Source: Sulfurospirillaceae bacterium
GTDB lineage: Bacteria > Campylobacterota > Campylobacteria > Campylobacterales > Sulfurospirillaceae
Direction: 5' to 3'
Length of the DNA: 7,312 nt
Assembly: GCA_028705785.1 (NCBI GenBank)
Contig: JAQWCT010000136.1
Coordinates: 1-7,312 of the forward strand
The notes beneath the pieces were generated by a model. The model was not told the DNA's origin. It did no database searches and saw only the letters and a list, made by a program, of their open reading frames with translations. Made by a program: the position numbers and the translations under genes. Positions 6,040 to 7,312 of this stretch are shown in pieces; the stretch's first letter is position 1; every line of letters begins with the position of its first letter.

Positions 6040-6114
6040 TTAATTATGATACATTTATTTGCGTGGTTATTGTAAACTGATTCATTAAGTTAAATAAATC
6101 ATAGAGGAAAGTCT

Positions 6115-6768
6115 ATGTCTAAAGTTCATAAATTCGTTATTACCAATCCCGATATGTGCATTGCCTGTAATGCCTGTATGAAAACATGTATTAAACATGC
6201 CTACATGCGTGGCAAACTCTCCAAGAAAAGACTTGATGTGCTTACACTAGAGAGCGGGAAAATGCCCAATCAATGTCGCCAATGCGATGATGCGCCTTGT
6301 GCCAATGTCTGCCCAACCGGTGCGCTTCGTATCGCCAATGCCTGTGTTGAGTTGTGCGAAGAGATTTGCATCGGCTGTAAGCTCTGTACGATTGCATGTC
6401 CTTATGGCGCGATCAACATCGATGCGGAGTTCCCTCCTTCCATTATAGAAGAAGTAGAGCGCCACTTAGAAGCAGGTTGCATCAGTGGGCTCAAAAGTAT
6501 TGCCATCAAATGCGATATGTGCGATGGTATCGAAAGTGGCCCTGCCTGTGTAAGTGTCTGTCCAACGGGTGCACTGGTGATGATTGATCCTGTGCTAGGT
6601 GAGTGCAAATTTGGCAAAAAAATCAAAGGCGATCTGGCACCTTTTTTAAAAGCAGTTGTACCGGATGTTACTTTTGAAAATATTCCTGCACCTGAAGTTA
6701 AAAAGCCAAAAGAACCTAAACCTATCCCAACGGCTGAAACATTAGAAACCAACAAAGAGGAAGCATAA
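6115..6768 (+). CDS. hyfA: Four-cluster [4Fe-4S] electron-transfer subunit, HyfA/HycB type
   Basis: This 217-residue cytoplasmic protein passes electrons through four [4Fe-4S] clusters. Its cysteine sets are C15-C18-C21-C25, C54-C57-C62-C66, C85-C88-C91-C95 and C133-C136-C145-C149. The last cysteine of the second, third and fourth sets is followed by proline. This arrangement and length match HycB/HyfA subunits of hydrogenase-3/4 complexes and the related ferredoxin-like partners of AOR enzymes and formate dehydrogenases. After about residue 185 comes a Pro/Lys/Glu-rich tail, probably flexible. AGAGGAA precedes the ATG at a good distance. The stop overlaps the next start (TAATG), and that gene encodes an HyfB-like membrane subunit, which favours the hydrogenase assignment. 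Because it diverges from aor and shares its promoter element, it might also serve as electron partner of the AOR enzyme. Confidence 0.88.
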   Translation: MSKVHKFVITNPDMCIACNACMKTCIKHAYMRGKLSKKRLDVLTLESGKMPNQCRQCDDAPCANVCPTGALRIANACVELCEEICIGCKLCTIACPYGAINIDAEFPPSIIEEVERHLEAGCISGLKSIAIKCDMCDGIESGPACVSVCPTGALVMIDPVLGECKFGKKIKGDLAPFLKAVVPDVTFENIPAPEVKKPKEPKPIPTAETLETNKEEA

Positions 6769-7312
6769 TGCAAACTATATATATTCTATTTTTGTTAACC
6801 TCACTTCTTTCCCTTGTGCTCTACAAAAAACCACTCCTTGCCCAAAAGATAGGATTTGGTTTGTCCAGTCTCATTTCACTTTATGCAGCGATCTTTTTCT
6901 TCTCTCATCTTGGTGAAACGATGACATGGCAATTACCGGGGAATTTTATCAGTTCACCTCTTTTTAGACTGGATTCAATTGAAATGTTCTTTAGCTTTTT
7001 GGTAAGTTTAATTGCGTTTGCGGTTTCACTTTTTAGCTTTGATTATGCGAAGTTCTATGAGAAGAAAGCCAATTTAGCTGTTTTTGCTTCGCTCTTTAAC
7101 GCGTTTATTCTCTCCATGCTCTTAGTCATTGCAAGCGATAATGTCTTCTCTTTCATGCTTTTATGGGAAATAATGACATTAATATCCGCACTTCTGATTT
7201 TAATTAACGATGGTGAGGGTGCTGGGAAAAAGGTGATGATTTACTTAGGAATTGCCCAGATTGGAGCCTCTTGTTTAATGGTTGCGCTTTTAATTATGGC
7301 AAGTTTTGCAGG
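6768..7312 (+). CDS. hyfB: Partial NuoL/HyfB-type membrane subunit of an energy-converting hydrogenase
   Basis: The frame opens at ATG 6768, sharing one base with the preceding stop, and runs off the right edge; the first 181 residues are seen. They contain about five hydrophobic helices, near residues 3-19, 29-47, 70-90, 102-122 and 125-146, with a further one starting near 157. The segment FMLLWEIMTLIS (129-140) carries the Trp-Glu pair (133-134) of the proton-channel helix conserved in NuoL/M/N and Mrp antiporter-like subunits. HyfB/HycC homologues are about 600-670 residues, so most of the gene lies outside the window. With the four-cluster protein before it, it most likely starts a hydrogenase-4-like complex that couples ferredoxin or formate oxidation and H2 chemistry to ion transport. 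A formate hydrogenlyase or another group 4 complex cannot be excluded without the large subunit. Confidence 0.85.
   Translation, partial: MQTIYILFLLTSLLSLVLYKKPLLAQKIGFGLSSLISLYAAIFFFSHLGETMTWQLPGNFISSPLFRLDSIEMFFSFLVSLIAFAVSLFSFDYAKFYEKKANLAVFASLFNAFILSMLLVIASDNVFSFMLLWEIMTLISALLILINDGEGAGKKVMIYLGIAQIGASCLMVALLIMASFA

Larger units (their letters stand above)
5746..6114. other. 369-bp divergent regulatory region between aor and the hydrogenase-type operon
   Basis: This very AT-rich spacer holds no convincing gene. It contains two outward-facing predicted promoters sharing a 15-nt element (5777-5808 leftward and 5959-5990 rightward), T-runs of seven (5842-5848) and eight (5856-5863) bases, a perfect 12-bp palindrome GTTTTATAAAAC (5906-5917), and a hyphenated inverted repeat at 6027-6039 in the rightward leader. 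Confidence 0.8.

Overview
The window reads as a low-GC (roughly 40 %) Campylobacterota chromosome segment, most like Sulfurospirillum or a close relative. This is judged from codon and base composition, tight gene packing, the tungsten/molybdenum enzyme gene and the hydrogenase-4 type genes. No marker gene fixes the genus, so this is an inference from protein style. No RNA genes, CRISPR arrays or mobile elements are visible.

Layout, left to right. (1) On the minus strand, a ThiF/MoeB/HesA-type E1-like adenylating enzyme (321-1106) is followed downstream by the start of a multi-pass membrane protein that runs off the left edge (1-299). (2) Diverging from these across only 41 bp is a small MoaD/ThiS-like ubiquitin-fold protein with an atypical C-terminus (1148-1441, plus). 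(3) A 717-residue cytoplasmic PAS-PAS-GGDEF-EAL cyclic-di-GMP protein follows (1606-3759, plus). (4) Convergent with it across 22 bp is a minus-strand pair: a tungsten-type aldehyde:ferredoxin oxidoreductase family enzyme (true start 5745) and, overlapping its stop codon by one base, a second MoaD-like protein with the canonical Gly-Gly end (3782-4009). (5) After a 369-bp divergent regulatory region come a four-cluster [4Fe-4S] ferredoxin subunit (HyfA/HycB type, 6115-6768) and, again by a TAATG overlap, the start of a NuoL/HyfB-type membrane subunit that runs off the right edge.

How the parts may work together. The AOR-family enzyme needs a bis-pterin tungsten (or molybdenum) cofactor. Sulfur for the pterin dithiolene normally comes from a MoaD-type thiocarboxylate made by an MoeB-type E1 enzyme. 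The ThiF-like protein and the two MoaD-like proteins flanking this locus look like a dedicated cofactor or sulfur-carrier set. The AOR gene and the hydrogenase-type operon are divergently transcribed. Their predicted promoters carry the same 15-nt element, GCTATTTTCATGCTA, each exactly 11 nt upstream of a -10 box, which argues for co-regulation. The simplest model is that aldehyde oxidation (or acid reduction) exchanges electrons through low-potential ferredoxin with an energy-converting membrane hydrogenase.

Two non-coding signals stand out: the mirrored promoter pair just described, and five copies of the palindrome TTACATGTAA spread over genes and spacers in different reading frames, far more than chance predicts.
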